From contig NZ_CP006993.1 of the NCBI RefSeq assembly GCF_001542815.1, forward strand, positions 53,698-117,697: a DNA stretch of 64,000 nt. Reading direction: 5' to 3'. The translations under genes and the position numbers were made by a program. Shown here piece by piece: positions 63,303-64,000 of the stretch. Positions within the stretch are counted from its first letter, which is position 1; every line of letters starts with the position of its first letter. The notes beneath the pieces are model-generated. The model saw only the letters and a list, made by a program, of their open reading frames with translations. It did not search any database and had not been told where the DNA came from. This DNA is from Methylobacterium sp. AMS5 (GTDB taxonomy: Bacteria > Pseudomonadota > Alphaproteobacteria > Rhizobiales > Beijerinckiaceae).

Positions 63303-63328
63303 AGGGCCGCATTCGGATGTGCGACCCT
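63303..63328 (-). terminator. Intrinsic terminator of the XRE regulator gene
   Basis: 9-bp stem (one G-T pair), 8-nt loop, followed on the minus strand by TTTTT. Confidence 0.85.
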
Positions 63329-63373
63329 ATGGCAACACCAGCTGGCGCGCGACCGCGCCGGCTGCCTTCGACT

Positions 63374-63820
63374 TCAGGAGTTCGCCGCCTTCTTGGGCTC
63401 GGCCATAAGCTCCTGGAGAAAGGCGGTCAGCCTCTTGCGCTGCTCGACGGACAACTTGACATCGGCGCTGCCGACGATCTCGCGCCAGGGATCGAGCACC
63501 GAGAGCTTCTCGTTCTCCGTGGTCATCCGATCGGTGAGCTTCTGGACCGTCTGGGTATCGAAGCCACCCGGCTGATCCAGCTGCAGGCGCAGCAGGAAGA
63601 CCGGATCGACTTCTAGGGCCGCGGCGATGGCCGGCACCTTATCGAAGGGGACCTTCGTGTCTCCATACTTGAACATGGAGAAAATGTTCGGTCGTTCGTA
63701 GCCCGCCTGCGCAGCGATCTCACGCTGGGACTTGCGGTTGGCAAGTTCTTCGATCCGCTTGCGGAGGAACTCTGCCATCCGGGTGTTCTCGAACGGCTTT
63801 GTTGGGGCGTTGAGCGACAC
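63374..63820 (-). CDS. XRE-family HTH transcriptional regulator
   Basis: 148 residues. The HTH lies at about residues 28-80: NRKSQREIAAQAGYERPNIF (helices 2-3), then FKYGDTKVPFDKVPAIAAAL and EVDPVFLL, typical of XRE/Cro-type repressors. The C-terminal half is helical and may dimerise. It has its own terminator and no AGTCA palindrome within the visible 180 bp upstream. It is the only clear sequence-specific repressor in the window, so it is one candidate reader of the operator. Confidence 0.85.
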   Translation of the reverse strand: MSLNAPTKPFENTRMAEFLRKRIEELANRKSQREIAAQAGYERPNIFSMFKYGDTKVPFDKVPAIAAALEVDPVFLLRLQLDQPGGFDTQTVQKLTDRMTTENEKLSVLDPWREIVGSADVKLSVEQRKRLTAFLQELMAEPKKAANS

Positions 63821-64000
63821 GTTATCTACTCCTAGACTGCTATGTAGATTGTTGATGTCATGCGTTGGCTCATCTCTCTACATTCTTGTTAGTTTCGTCT
63901 TCGTTGAGACAGTGAGCATATAGCAGTTAGTTCTCGGGTCTTCGTATGCGTGCGACGCGCTTCCAGATGATGCCAGAGAATGCTCGCGCCGAATGATAAG
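63821..64000. other. Upstream region of the XRE gene
   Basis: 180 bp, AT-richer than average, without a gene. It probably holds the XRE promoter; I see no AGTCA-N4-TGACT copy. Confidence 0.4.

Noticed and set aside
1..64000. tRNA genes
   Set aside because: I looked for T-loop GTTCGA contexts in the gaps and found no cloverleaf. A tRNA scan would settle it.

Overview
The window reads as part of a large phage or phage-plasmid of a GC-rich alphaproteobacterium. The host group is inferred from base composition, codon use and one GTTC-N7-GTTC box; it is not proven. Phage hallmarks dominate: rIIA/rIIB-like genes, gp46/gp47-like (SbcC/SbcD) recombination nuclease, UvsX/RecA-like recombinase, gp32-like ssDNA-binding protein, FEN-type 5' nuclease, RuvC-like nuclease, a diverged DnaE replicase, class II ribonucleotide reductase, ThyX, dUTPase, a HAD nucleotidase, a MazG-like protein, and a CobS/CobT-like AAA+/vWA pair. 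No capsid, tail or terminase gene is visible. A ParA plus ribbon-helix-helix (RHH) pair near the left end points to plasmid-style maintenance.

Layout. 1-2944 (+ strand): small coupled genes, a kinase-like protein, then ParA and its RHH partner. 3037-4565: a segment with no GG or CC dinucleotide at all, carrying three minus-strand genes whose proteins contain no Gly, Pro or Trp. 4600-7900: a repeat-rich, gene-poor tract with CCATGG clusters, three 35-bp repeats, a 22-bp inverted repeat and two blocks of 11-bp iterons; it is a good candidate for a replication or partition site. 7900-29140: many short minus-strand genes, mostly unknown, in ATGA-coupled operons, including a membrane-anchored coiled-coil protein, a HerA-like ATPase, a secreted lytic transglycosylase, DUF4314, DUF1653 and DUF3846 proteins and a DnaQ-like exonuclease. 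29224-45038: rIIB/rIIA, kinase, dUTPase, ThyX, NrdJ, RuvC-like, HicA-like, SbcC. 45107-57025: SbcD, RecA-like, 5' nuclease, SSB, UvsY-like, DnaE, HNH endonuclease. 57025-62937: sigma-like factor and the CobS/CobT module. 62993-63820: a small gene and an XRE-type regulator.

Regulation. A palindrome with core AGTCA-N4-TGACT (fuller form TCAGTCA-N4-TGACTGA) occurs 21 times exactly and about 8 more times with one or two changes. Nearly all copies sit at minus-strand promoters or start codons, so one DNA-binding protein probably controls most operons here. Many of these promoters share TGAAACGCCG followed by GCTATAAC, with 16 bp between TGAAAC and the -10. Several operons end in simple GC hairpins followed by a T run.

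How the genes work together: RNR, ThyX, dUTPase, the HAD nucleotidase and the MazG-like protein shape the dNTP pool; DnaE, SSB, RecA-like, UvsY-like, SbcCD, 5' nuclease and RuvC-like proteins form a replication/recombination set; the shared operator ties these units together. The strongest leads are the GG/CC-free segment with its related patches inside sbcC and dnaE, and the window-wide operator regulon.
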